DNA of 64,000 bases, from NCBI GenBank assembly GCA_951804985.1, contig OX638130.1, forward strand, positions 41,317,475 through 41,381,474, read 5' to 3'. Below the pieces are notes generated by a model. The model did no database searches. It saw only the letters and a program-made list of their open reading frames with translations, and was not told the DNA's origin. Shown here one piece after another: positions 12,301 through 25,435 of the stretch. The translations under genes were made by a program, and so were the position numbers. Position 1 is the first letter of the stretch. Every line of letters starts with the position of its first letter. Origin of the DNA: Dryomyza anilis. Taxonomy: Eukaryota; Arthropoda; Insecta; Diptera; Dryomyzidae.

Positions 12301-13137
12301 GGTGATGCGGTGTTGGGCGATGTCCGTGGGGCCCTGAATCCCCTCGAATTTCTTTAGTTCCGACTGGATGAATGCGTCGATGATTTCCTGTTCGTCGGAT
12401 CGCGGGGGTGGTCTCTGGTTCACGTCCTGGGCCGTGCGGGGCCGTTTCCGCTGTCGCTGTGGCTTCGCGTTGCCGTGCTGGCTCCCTATCTGCCTCGTCA
12501 CCCTTCTCTCGTCCGTTGCCCCCTCGGTGTCGTGTTGTTCGCGCACCACCGTGCAGATCGGTGCGCGTCCCCAAGCACTGTGAGTATCCGGCTCTCGTAA
12601 CTCGATGGTCTGTCCTCCGCAGCTCATGGTGGTGCCGACACGCATAAGAAAATCCATCCCCAATATCAGGTGATCTACCGCATCCGGTAGAACTAAGAGG
12701 AGTAGCTCGCAGCCCTGGGTCCCTAGTCGGATGTACATCCGCAAGGCCTCCGTTATTTGTTTAGCCCCGCCGTCGGCCATGCGCACCCTGAGGTCGACCC
12801 TCTCATGGTTCTCCTTGGTGCCCAGCATGCTGGCGTAGTGGGGGCTCACAAAGCTCCTGGTGGCTCCAGTATCGATAGTGGCCATCGCCAGATCTATACC
12901 TATGGCCACTATCGCGTAGACGTGTTGCGCGTCATATTTGAGCGCAACTGTTGGGTAGGGGGCGTATTTATCGGGGTGACCGTCGCCTCCTACTGCGGCC
13001 GGTCCCCCGAGTCGTTTCCCGGCCGGGGTCGACAGCAGTCTATTGTCCTGACGCCGTTTTTCCCGCATTGCCAGCAGAAAAGTTTCGCGGGTGCCCGACA
13101 TTCTCGTTGAAAATGTCCTTCGCCCCCGCACCGCCAA
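9322..13137 (-). CDS. pol: Pol polyprotein (PR-RT-RH-IN) of 13-kb Ty3/gypsy element
   Basis: A 1271-residue open frame. The aspartic protease motif is IDTGATRS (88-95). The reverse transcriptase runs about 290-470 with YLDD at 438-441. RNase H has TDASSYGLG from 586. Integrase has an N-terminal zinc-binding region with AGHMG (784-788) and C816/C819, then D848, D908 and E943 of the DDE core, followed by a GPY/F-type DGPY (1084-1087). The order RT-RH-IN fixes it as Ty3/gypsy. The frame overlaps gag by 148 bp and is in the -1 frame relative to it, so it is probably made by frameshift as Gag-Pol. A 20-residue segment is duplicated at the C-terminus (1180-1199 and 1222-1241). No stops or frameshifts are seen. 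Confidence 0.95.
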   Translation of the reverse strand: MAVRGRRTFSTRMSGTRETFLLAMREKRRQDNRLLSTPAGKRLGGPAAVGGDGHPDKYAPYPTVALKYDAQHVYAIVAIGIDLAMATIDTGATRSFVSPHYASMLGTKENHERVDLRVRMADGGAKQITEALRMYIRLGTQGCELLLLVLPDAVDHLILGMDFLMRVGTTMSCGGQTIELREPDTHSAWGRAPICTVVREQHDTEGATDERRVTRQIGSQHGNAKPQRQRKRPRTAQDVNQRPPPRSDEQEIIDAFIQSELKKFEGIQGPTDIAQHRITMRDDRPLKQRYFPKNPAMQAIINQEVDELITKGCIEPSRSPHSAPIVIVKKKTGNWRLCIDYRQLNAHSIPDAYPLPRIQHILDRLRHAHYISSLDLKNGYWQVPMEEGSKPYTAFTVPGRGLFQWRVMPFGLHSAPATFQRALDSVIGADMEPKAFAYLDDIIVTGATLEEHMDTLKEVFRRLRHAKLRLNEDKCEFFKREIKYLGHVVSERGIHTDPDKVAAIHELKPPTNVREVRQCLGIASWYRRFVPEFSDVVHPLTKLLRKGKHFVWAAEQQDAFEHLKAKLTQAPVLICPDFEKPFTLQTDASSYGLGAVLTQDVDGQEGVVAYASRRLNKAEENYSPTEKECLAIVWGIRKMRPYLEGYRFNVITDHLSLKWLNSIESPAGRIARWALELQQYTFDVQYRRGKLNVVADALSRQPVEVLGRAEVDTPYDLECPWIKQKMADIKAQPDKFPDYTIEGGRLYRHIPRQSDEEGCAAWKLCVPSGQRQRVLHENHDDATAGHMGARKTLARISNRYFWPGMARTIRAHVRNCESCQKFKPSQERPAGQMLTQIAEEPWSWLCADFVGPLPRSKHGNTMLLVFFDKFSKWTEMVPLRRATSESVQRALRERIIGRYGVPRVLITDNGAQFTSRAFRKFLLDMGIRQQFTAPYTPQENPTERANRTLKTIIAQITGPQQQRWDEHLPEISLAINSSPSDTTGYSPAYLTQCREPRLPKALYDEETLGPGVRPPSPDERATQLREVFDIVRRNLARAAQDQARHYNLRRRSWKPTVGDMVLVKQHHLSKAVDNFAAKLAPRYDGPYRIMNFASPVIVVIQPVGQGRTRTAHVGEIKPFHQEDAPSQTPGTAADLQPTISKQPAEEANAEGQPAGVVVSKAKKGSRTERSVSRTTIEDQLETPARNLVAEANNPFRKTPCSLTPIFPSTSVPATVTVTAGQQETPTRNLIAEANNPFRKAPRQLFPSTTYNTNAPSPRYKLRSRGAFITQK

Positions 13138-14414
13138 CAGACCCTTCTGCGATCAAATCCTTTGTCTCGTCCTGGTTGTACGATCCGATGTTGCTCCTCC
13201 GAGACTCGTGATGATTCCCTCTCGTGGTTTTCTCGAGCGACCTGGATCGTATCGAGGTCGTCGGCCATCTGCAACAATTCATCCAGCGTAGTGAACTCCT
13301 GGCGCTTTACGTACAGCCGGTATTCCTGGCGGCAGTTCCTATAAATCCGCTCCAGCTGTTGCACCCTTGAGTATTGGGCGTGTCTCATCAAGTTTTGAAT
13401 CGCGAGGGTATAGTTCTTAAATGGCTCCCCAGGTCGCTGCATCCTTCGGCGAATAGCGTCATCCAGGCCTTCCAAGTACCTGGGTGGTAGGAAAAATTTC
13501 AGAAAATCCGTCTTAAATGCTTCCCATCCGTCCCACCGGATATGATTATTTCGGAACCAGGTGAGAGCTCTGTCCACGAGTAGTTGGGGCATGGCGTGCG
13601 GCAACCAGTCCCGGCTCACGTTATATACATCCGTCAGCTCCTCAATCCGCTCTATGAACGCCAACGGGTCACTCTCGCCGTCGAACCGCACTGCCCATTT
13701 TCTTACGCGATCCATGGCGACAACATGTGTTGCGTAGCCTCCTCTGGGCATGGGTTCCGCTCTCCTTGGGGATACGTTGTTTGTACCAGTGGGTGGGGCT
13801 ATGCTTGAACCTACAGCGCCCTCCGCGACTGACTTCTTGATGGGGGTGTAAATCTGGTGATGCGTTGGCTTAGAAACTGGGAGGCTCTGAGCTGTGTTAG
13901 GAGCTGGTGGGGGCTCGGTCTCCGCGGTGTCCGATCGTTTTCCTGCGCTGTCCGTAGCGTCAGCGGTGACGGTGATGGCTCTGGGTGTAATTTCCATCTT
14001 TATCGGCGACGCGTTGGCTGCTCCTATTCTAGTGGGTGGAGCTGAACTCGTGCCGGTCGTTGTCTCCGCCTCCAAATTCTTGATGGGAGTAAGAGTCCGG
14101 TGACGTGTTGGTGTGGGGGTGGTCGGGACTTCGTCCATGGTTGGGAGGGGCTCTGTATTCTCGCCCTCGGCGGTAGTGACGGGAACCGTGAGTGATAAGG
14201 GTCCTGGCGACGGACATTTGGTATGTTTGAGCTCCAATTTTAGGAGGCGCTCTAGGACCTCACTCGCGTGACCTCCTTCGGATACAAAACTGCAAAGGTT
14301 CTTTCTTAATTCCTCCGCTGTGCCGGACTCCGACAACCCGAATTCTATGGCGTACGCAACTAAATCCTCCTTGCGCAGACCGTAAATCCAGGTCAGTTTC
14401 ACCATTGTGTACAA
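12990..14414 (-). CDS. gag: Gag of 13-kb Ty3/gypsy element
   Basis: A 474-residue ORF starting 87 nt inside the 5' LTR boundary. Residues 10-45 look like a SAP-type helical motif. Residues 104-147 and 184-226 are a degenerate internal repeat (TPIK...SSAPPT type). A capsid-like region spans about 235-395. A perfect CX2CX4HX4C zinc knuckle is at 426-439. A second knuckle at 447-460 has Val (V455) where the third ligand His is expected. Gag forms the particle and packages the RNA. The last 148 bp overlap the pol frame. Confidence 0.9.
   Translation of the reverse strand: MYTMVKLTWIYGLRKEDLVAYAIEFGLSESGTAEELRKNLCSFVSEGGHASEVLERLLKLELKHTKCPSPGPLSLTVPVTTAEGENTEPLPTMDEVPTTPTPTRHRTLTPIKNLEAETTTGTSSAPPTRIGAANASPIKMEITPRAITVTADATDSAGKRSDTAETEPPPAPNTAQSLPVSKPTHHQIYTPIKKSVAEGAVGSSIAPPTGTNNVSPRRAEPMPRGGYATHVVAMDRVRKWAVRFDGESDPLAFIERIEELTDVYNVSRDWLPHAMPQLLVDRALTWFRNNHIRWDGWEAFKTDFLKFFLPPRYLEGLDDAIRRRMQRPGEPFKNYTLAIQNLMRHAQYSRVQQLERIYRNCRQEYRLYVKRQEFTTLDELLQMADDLDTIQVARENHERESSRVSEEQHRIVQPGRDKGFDRRRVCWRCGGEGHFQRECRAPAKLFCWQCGKNGVRTIDCCRPRPGNDSGDRPQ
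13056..13064 (-). promoter_or_regulatory. Candidate -1 frameshift site
   Basis: Minus-strand GGGAAAAAC lies inside the gag/pol overlap, read by gag as GGG AAA AAC. A one-base backward slip there enters the pol frame. It resembles but does not exactly match the X XXY YYZ consensus. No downstream pseudoknot was evaluated. Confidence 0.35.
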
Positions 14415-14481
14415 GATACACCGTACCCTAGGCTACGTTGAGTTGTTTGTGACTGTTATTTTATTTTGTTTTCACCTCAAG

Positions 14482-14499
14482 GTCCCTGCTCGGGCGCCA
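14482..14499 (-). other. Primer binding site, tRNA-Lys type
   Basis: The minus strand reads TGGCGCCCGAGCAGGGAC, starting two nucleotides after the 5' LTR end. It differs by one base from the tRNA-Lys3 primer site used by lentiviruses and matches animal tRNA-Lys(UUU) 3' ends. This fixes transcription orientation as leftward. Confidence 0.85.
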
Positions 14500-14501
14500 C
14501 T

Positions 14502-17347
14502 TGTAACGAACTACCTGGCGGTCAAAGGCTGGGGTAACCTCAGCGGTGGTCCAGGGGTAGGTCGACAAATTATTTATTTGTGTCAGGGGTACCTTGCAAG
14601 ATAAACTCAACTCGTAGCCTAGTTAGTTCAGTGAAACACCCACGTTTTTGAATTTCAATAGTTGGGTTTAATTGATTAAAAGGTCTTAAATTAACAAATA
14701 ATAATATTGGTGATTTAATGATAATAAATGAAGTAAGCGGATCCCCGCCGGAAATATTCTGCCGACGCTGAACCCTCGGGTTACGATGTTCTGGCTGGTT
14801 TCTTCAGTCTACGCTATTTTCTGCGCAACCGTCTGCTTATCGGGCGCGTGTCGCTGTTGGTTGCGTCACGGCGTATCGGTACCGCCCGTGGTCCCTCCTC
14901 TGTCCCCGGCTCCTTTGCCGGCTCACTTGTTGCTTCTCCTCGGGCGGTCACTACTAGGTAGTTCGGTCAATGACTCGGGTCTCTTCGGCTCGCTGCCGAT
15001 CTTCGTTGGTTGTCGTCACTCACCGACTCGTTGGTTGCTACTCGTATATCTGCGACTCGTGGCCGCTGCTACTGCTATGATTCGTTCGTGTCGTCCGCAA
15101 CTCGTTCGCTGTTGCTGCTGTAACTCGTTCGTGTCGGCTAATCGTATATCTGCGACTCGTGGCTGCTGCTACTACTATGACTCGTTCGTGTCGTCGGCGA
15201 CTCGTTCGCCGCTGCTGCTATGACTCGTTCGTGTCGTCGGCAACTCGTTCGCTGTTGCTGCTGTAACTCGTTCGTGTCGGCTACTCGTATATCTGCGACT
15301 CGTGGCTGCTGCTACTACTATGACTCGTTCGTTGTTGCTGCTGTAACTCGTTCGTGTCGGCTAATCGTATATCTGCGACTCGTGGCTGCTGCTACTACTA
15401 TGACTCGTTCGTGTCGTCGGCGACTCGTTCGCCGCTGCTGCTATGACTCGTTCGTGTCGTCGGCAACTCGTTCGCTGTTGCTGCTGTAACTCGTTCGTGT
15501 CGGCTACTCGTATATCTGCGACTCGTGGCTGCTGCTACTACTATGACTCGTTCGTTGTTGCTGCTGTAACTCGTTCGTGTCGTCTACTCGTATATCTTTG
15601 ACTCGTGGCCGCTGCTACTGCTATGACCCATTCGTGTCGTCGGTGACTCGTTCGCCGCTGCTGCTATGACTCGTTCGTGTCGTCGGCAACTCGTTCGCTG
15701 TTGCTGCTGTGACTCGTTCGTGCTGTCGGCTATTCGGTTGGCTTCGACTCGGGTCCCTTCGGTTCGTGGCCGCTGCTCGTTTACCACTACTGTGACTCGT
15801 TCGTGTCGTAGATAACTCGGGTGTCTTCGGCTCGTATTCGCTCCTCGTTGAATGCTACTGCGACTCGTTTGCGTGGTTGGTAACTCGGGTGTCTTCGGCA
15901 CGTTGACTGCTACTGCGACTCGTTCTCGCGATCGGTAACTCGGGTGTCTTCGGCTCGTTGCCGCTGCTCGTTGGCTGCTACTGCGACTCGTTCACGCGGT
16001 CGGTAACTCGGGTGTCTTCGGCTCGTGGCCGCTGCTACTGCGTCTCGTTCGCGCGATCGGTAACTCGGGTGTCTTCGGCTCGTGGCCGCTGCTACTGCTA
16101 CTGCAACTCGTTCTCGCGTTCGGTAACTCGGGTGTCTTCGGCTCGTTGCCGCTGCTCGTTGGCTGCTACTGCGACTCGTTCACGCGGTCGGTAACTCGGG
16201 TGTCTTCGGCTCGTGGCCGCTGCTACTGCTACTGCAACTCGTTCTCGCGTTCGGTAACTCGGGTGTCTTCGGCTCGTTGCCGCTGCTCGTTGACTGCTAC
16301 TGCGACTCGTTCGCGCGATTGGTAACTCGGGTGCCTTCGGCTCGTGGCCGCTGTTCGTGGGACTCCTCGTTGTAGCGTTATGCTTAACTCGCTGGTGTGA
16401 CGCGCAACTGGTGCTTACTGCGGGTGCTCCGCTAGCACTCGTCAGGTTATATGAATTACAAAATGGCGACTTACCACGAGGTGCTTGCTACTGATGCGAT
16501 GAGTTCGTGTCGCTGGTGTTTCGGGTGTTTTCGGTTTCCTCGTCCCGGCTCGCTGGCTTTACTCGTTGTCTCGTCGTACGCAACTCGCTGGTTATGCGCG
16601 TGATGACGCTTTGCAGGCGCTCCACCGGCGCTCGTTGGTTTTGACAAAAATGGCGACTTACCACGAGGTGCGTGCTTTTGACTTTGCGCACCCTCGTCTG
16701 TCCGAGATTCCTCTTGTTAGATTTCCCGTTGCCTAGTTGGTTGTTCGCCTGCGTTTAACAATACTTATTACGATACGTCTCGATGTAGCTTTGCTTCCGG
16801 ATATCGTGCTTTGGTCTCGGTGGTGCAGCGTGTCGACCCAAGTGGAAAGCGTTTACATATCTCCACTTGTCCGACAATCGTTGCCAAAGAATTCAACCTG
16901 AGCGTGGAAACAAATGATACTCCTCTAAACCGATTACTTGTCTATAAGAGTATCACTTGCCACGTACCTGTTGAATCCTTCTCTTTGCGATAGCAGGCTT
17001 TTCCTCCCAGGAAGAGCTTACTGTACCAAAAACCACAGCGGAGATCCAACCCAACTTTCCTTGACGACGGCTACCCAAGAACTGACTTCAACTTCGTTCG
17101 TCGGCTTGCTTCGAACCGACGGCTTTTCCCCATGTTCATGCGTGACACTCGTTGTCTCTTTCTGGCCTTCGTTGTCGCCTTGATAACTCGTTTTCGTAAC
17201 TCACCACACCGCCATTTCCATCGTTGCTATAATTTATCGGCTGTCACCTCGCCAGTGTTACCCACTGGCCGGCGTTTGTCCCCTTTTTATGTCTTGTTTC
17301 TGCGCTAAATGTGTGGGACAAATTTACCACAGAATTTGTCCGTCACA
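14502..17347 (-). repeat. 5' LTR of the 13-kb element (2846 bp)
   Basis: Near-identical partner of 4339-7184, with the promoter expected within it. It ends in CA at 17347, followed by the second AGTT target copy (17348-17351). It contains the same two tandem arrays (15044-15610 and 15814-16348). The LTR is unusually long for a Ty3/gypsy element. No promoter motif was assigned. Confidence 0.95.
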
Positions 17348-17351
17348 AGTT

Positions 17352-17713
17352 GACAAAACTGACTCATATTTGGTATGGTAGTTAAGAATTGTGATATGTA
17401 CCATAGTACCTAATATTATCAGTATATTTCTTACGATGGTCAAGTTATATAATTTAAGAAGAATAATATGCGTGGCAGTTTGCCAATCACGCCCATATTA
17501 AGAATGGTCATGTGCAATTACAGTATGTATCTAAATACCAATTATAAACAAAATATCTCATTCCAAACAAAAGTTATAGTCGTTTTACCATTTCAATTAT
17601 ATGACAGGTGGGCGTGGCATTGGACCAATCTTGATAATTTTCAAATTTAAATCTTCTTAGAACATGTATGCTTAGTGTAAAGTTTCGTTAAGATTGGAGC
17701 AAAACTGTATTTA
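17352..17713. repeat. R2 middle-repetitive sequence
   Basis: Non-coding, with phrases such as GGCGTGGCAGTTTGCC and TTTCGTTAAGATTG. Partial copies are at about 18663-18995 and 24699-24905. The GGCGTGGC...CGCCCAT style is common in dispersed dipteran repeats, but I cannot name the family. It directly follows the retrotransposon target duplication and continues the pre-insertion sequence seen at 24699. Confidence 0.7.
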
Positions 17714-18201
17714 CGGCGAGCTAGAATTGACTTCTGTCCCACAGTGCACTGTAGAGACTCTACAGCCTATACGAACTTGCTGCAACACAACTACAGTAAT
17801 TGACAAAAATTAAACTTGATCCAGTTTTTGCTGCTTGCCTACTCGTTGCTTTGTGCAGAACAAAATTCGCATTTTGATCATACAAAGTAAAGTTATAGGT
17901 TTAGCTAAGCACAAACTGCATACAAGACCGCTGATGAGGAAGCTTGGCTGCTTCTGAAACAGCTGTATGGTCGGCCAACAAGTTTTTGGTTTTTTTGTCA
18001 ATTACTGTCGTTGTTTGTTGAACCAGCGCAAAATACATATTGCATTTGGTAGACCTAGAGCCCGACAAATTAATTTTTGCATTACTCTATTTTAAGGTCG
18101 ACTAAAAACAAACAACTTTAAATTGTGATGCAAGGACACGACGCATAAAAATTCAAAAATTCATTGATTTCATTTTTATACAAAGTGCAGTTCTCGTATT
18201 T
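17714..18201 (+). mobile_element. TIR element with CGGCGAGCTA end, right end missing
   Basis: It matches 19856 to about 20333 of the complete copy and begins CGGCGAGCTAGAATTG. The right inverted repeat is replaced by an R1 copy from 18202. The interruption of R2 is confirmed by the R2 copy at 18663-18995, which continues past this point without it. It is non-coding. Confidence 0.65.
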
Positions 18202-18662
18202 CCTCTCCTATTATGAGAACCTAGAGAACAAACAAAAAATGATACACCCTAGTGAAAAAATCCATCTGTAGGCTTGCTTAAAGTCAAAAAATTAAAACAA
18301 GGGCTTTTTAAGAAATAAAAATGGGTTCCATTAAAACTGTCATAACTCTTTCAATATATACTCCACATGCAGAGTGTTAGTTTTATATTATTGGGAATTG
18401 AGAGAACTATCATCTTGTGAATCAAAATTTTCAAATGGTTATTCGAGTTTTTCCTGATTATTTGTCAAAAACATAAAACAAAAATTACATATTTTTTGTA
18501 CAAAAGTAGATATGGAAAAAAAGCTTTGAAATGCATAATGTCTGAAATGTCTTCTTTCTAATGGTGTTAAACATGCCTGCATTAGTTTGCCACACGTCAT
18601 TTAAAATGAGTTTAAGTGATGAGAAATACACGAAAATCGTAAAATAATTTAACTAAGTTTTC
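18202..18662. repeat. R1 repeat copy
   Basis: Diverged copy of the sequence at 3814-4338, lacking an internal stretch. Non-coding. Confidence 0.65.
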
Positions 18663-18995
18663 TTAAGAAATGTGATATGTACCATAGTATCTGATATTAT
18701 AAGTATATCTCTTACGATGGTCAAGTTATATAGTTTAAGAAGAATGGTAGGCGTGGCAATTGGCCAATCACGCCCATATTAGGAATGGGCATGTACAATT
18801 ACAATATGTATCTAAATACCAATTATAAACAAAATATCTCATTCCAAACAAAAGTTATAGTCATTTTACCATTTCAATTATATGTCAGGTGGCAATGGAC
18901 CAAATTGTTCATTTTCAAATTGAAATCTATTCATAGTCCATGTATGCTTAGTGTAAAGTTTCGTTAAGATTGACGCAAAACTGTATTTACGCACT
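18663..18995. repeat. R2 repeat copy
   Basis: Diverged second copy of 17380-17713, without the TIR element insertion that follows it there. Confidence 0.65.
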
Positions 18996-19855
18996 AAGAA
19001 AACAAAGATGATTACCAGAAATATCAAGATATTTACAAATTATTTGGATCGTATTTGAGACAACCATCTCTCAAACATCCGTCAAATACGATAAATATTA
19101 CTAGCAATCATCTTTCAAATTTACGATTATGTATAGCAACCATCAATTAAACATCTTACAAATAGGTAGATAGTTGATGAATATTTGGAAAGGGTACTCC
19201 ATTAGAATTCGCGGAGTAATTTTTATTGAATTCAAAGAAAATGAATCAAATGTATTTTTATTTATTCTAGAATTAAAATAGTATCCTGATTATACATCGC
19301 CATCGTCTTTATAAATCCTTCGAAGGTAAAATCGTACAACGACTTGAGACTTCTTCGCAGAAGAACCAAGTTCGACCGACGATGCTGTCATCAAAGTATA
19401 CTCTGAAAATAAATATTTTCTATCACGTGTTTATAATTTAAATCACAGGCTATTTTATTTTCACTTTTACCATTAAAATGTAATATTTGAGTTGGCACTT
19501 TTTTACACCATTTGATTTACTTAATTGTTATGGATAAATCGAGCGTAAGGAAAAAGTACGTCATTTTCCTTTTGTATGGTAGTCAAATGTCAAAATACCT
19601 CAGAAGTATCCAAGAACTCAGGATTTTGCTATCAGTTAACTGTAAATATTTCAATTTTCATTGCTGTTGTGGTACACATCTCGTAACTATCTGCATATAT
19701 GTCATATTTAAAAAATAATAATATTTTTTAAATATGACATATAGTTTTCCTGCATTTTTATTGAGACTTATGGAATATTTGAATATTTGCTACAAGGCGC
19801 AAATCTAAAAGAATAGTTGCAGCAAGACTTTCATAAACATCTTGTTTTGTTAGTG
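18996..19855. other. Unassigned AT-rich stretch
   Basis: No coding sequence is supported; the longest open frame (19512-19718) has no recognisable motif. A 21-bp perfect hairpin is at 19697-19742. Confidence 0.5.
19697..19742. repeat. Perfect hairpin, 21-bp arms
   Basis: The arms 19697-19717 and 19722-19742 are exact inverted repeats around a 4-nt centre, beginning ATATGTCATATTTAAAAAAT. It may be the relic of a palindromic element end. Confidence 0.85.
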
Positions 19856-20381
19856 CGGCGAGCTTTAATTGACTTCTGTCCCACAGTGCACTGTGGAGAC
19901 TCTACAGCCCATACGAACTTGCTGCAACACAACTACAGAAATTGAGAAAAATTAAACTTGATCCAGTTTTTGCTGCTTGCCTACTCGTTGCTTTGTGCAG
20001 AACAAAATTCGCATTTTGATCATACAAAGTAAAGTTATAGGTTTAGCTAAGCACAAACTGCATACAAGACCGCTGATGAGGAAGCTTGGCTGCTTCCGTA
20101 ACATCTGTACGGTCGGCCAACAAGGTTTTGGTTTTTTCTCAATTACTGTTGTGGTTTTTGAACCAGTGCAAAATGCATATTTCATTTGGTAGACCTAGAC
20201 CCTTATAAACTAGTTTTTGCATTACTCTATTTTAAGGTCGACTAAAAACAATCAACTATAAATAGTGACGTAAGGGCACGATGCATAAAAATTCACAAAT
20301 CCATTGATTTAATTTTTATATATGTGCAGTTCTCGTATTTGAACACTGCACTATGCGACAGAAGCTTAGTCTAGCTCGCCG
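19856..20381 (+). mobile_element. Complete 526-bp TIR element (CGGCGAGCT ends)
   Basis: The left end CGGCGAGCT and right end AGCTCGCCG are inverted repeats, and similarity extends about 38 bp inward (CTTCTGTC, AGTGCA blocks). It is non-coding and so non-autonomous. A right-truncated copy is at 17714-18201. The superfamily is undetermined. Confidence 0.7.
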
Positions 20382-20593
20382 AAAATCAGAAATTTGTTGC
20401 AGAAAGTATAAAAATATGTCATTTTATTAATAACTTGAGAACAAACAAAAAATTATACACCCTAGTGAAAAAATCCTTCTGTAGGCTTGCTTAAAGTGAA
20501 AAAATTAAACATGTCCTATTCAAGAAATAAAAATGGGTTACTTTAAAACTGTCAGAACTCTTTCAATATATACTCCACATGAAGAGTATTAGT

Positions 20594-24173
<3,580 letters not shown>

Positions 24174-24698
24174 TAATAATTTATGAGAACGTAGAGAACA
24201 AACAAAAAATGATACAACCTAGTGAAAAAATCCTTATGTAGGCTTGCTTAAAGTACAAAAATTAAACAAGTGCTTTTCAAGAAATGAAAATGGGTTACAT
24301 TAAAACTCTTATAACTCTTTGAATATACTCCACATGCAGAGTGTTAGTTTTATATTATTGGGAATTGAGAGAACTATCATATTGTGTATCAAGATTTTCA
24401 AATGACTATTCGTGTTTTTCCTGATTATCTGTCAAAAACATAAAACAAAAATTACGTATTTTTATACATAAGTATACATGGAAAAAAGCTTCCAAATGCT
24501 CTCAGAATTTTTTTTTTGACAGGCATAATGTGTGAAATGTCTTCTTTCTAACGATGTTAAACAAACATGCCTGAATTAGTTTGCCACACGTCATTTAAAA
24601 TGAGTTTAAGTGATGAGAAAAGTACGAAATTCGTAAAATAATTTAACTAAATTTTGTTACTTTAATATGTCAGTTTTGCCTTTTCTGAAATTATAGTT

Positions 24699-24905
24699 GA
24701 CAAAACTGACTCATATTTGGTATGGTAGTTAAGAATTGTGATATGTACCATAGTACCTAATATTATCAGTATATTTCTTACGATGGTCAAGTTATATAGT
24801 TTAAGAAGAATAGTAGGCGTGGCAGTTTGCCAATCACGCCCATATTAAGAATGGTCATGTGCAATTACAGTATGTATCTAAATACCAATTATAAACAAAA
24901 TATCT
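24699..24905. repeat. R2 repeat, truncated
   Basis: It matches 17352 to about 17560 and then diverges at a point close to the TA run at 24938. Confidence 0.65.
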
Positions 24906-24929
24906 CTTAATATGATATACAACTTTTCG

Positions 24930-24937
<8 letters not shown>

Positions 24938-25001
<64 letters not shown>
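24938..25001. repeat. (TA)n microsatellite
   Basis: Short TA array. Confidence 0.95.
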
Positions 25002-25005
<4 letters not shown>

Positions 25006-25345
25006 TTGAGCATGAGTCAATATATATTTGACCAAAAAAAGTTTACCTTAGCACGTATACAATAATGTTGATCTGTAGATATTCATTTTATATGAGGTAT
25101 TTGAACATAAGTGGTCGGTTCTCAGGTCACAATAGACCGATCATACCATTCTTGTTCAGACAGCTTAGATATATAAGTAATCTAAATCTGATTTCAACAG
25201 ACAGACATACGGACAGACAGACGGACATCGTTAAATCGACTCAGGAGGTCATGCTGGCCAAGAATATATATACTTTTCCATACCGGAGATGCCTCCTTCT
25301 GGGTGTTACAAACGGCGTACCAAACTGAATATACCGTGTAGGGTA
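25002..25345. repeat. Dispersed dipteran repeat ending GGGTATAAAA
   Basis: It contains ACAGACGGACATCG, AATCGACTCA, CTTCTGGGTGTTACAAAC and a terminal GGGTATAAAA. I recognise this series from dispersed elements in Drosophila and tephritid genomes, but cannot assign the family. No coding potential. Confidence 0.5.
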
Positions 25346-25435
25346 TAAAAATAAAAAAAATGTTAACTTAATTTTTTGGAATATGAGAGTGGCAAGATTA
25401 ACTTTTAAAAAACTTAAATCCCTTACATACATTAA

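Larger units (their letters stand above)
4339..17347 (-). mobile_element. Intact Ty3/gypsy retrotransposon carrying a Ulp1-like protease ORF
   Basis: This 13,009-bp element lies on the minus strand. It has two 2846-bp LTRs starting TG and ending CA, 4-bp AGTT target duplications, a tRNA-Lys-type primer site next to the right (5') LTR, and a polypurine tract next to the left (3') LTR. The order 5' to 3' is LTR, PBS, gag, pol (protease, RT, RNase H, integrase), Ulp1-like ORF, PPT, LTR. The long LTRs and tRNA-Lys primer recall Osvaldo and Ulysses of Drosophila; that placement is inference. All three ORFs are open, and I found only five substitutions between the LTRs, so insertion was recent. It is clearly GC-richer than its surroundings. 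Confidence 0.95.
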
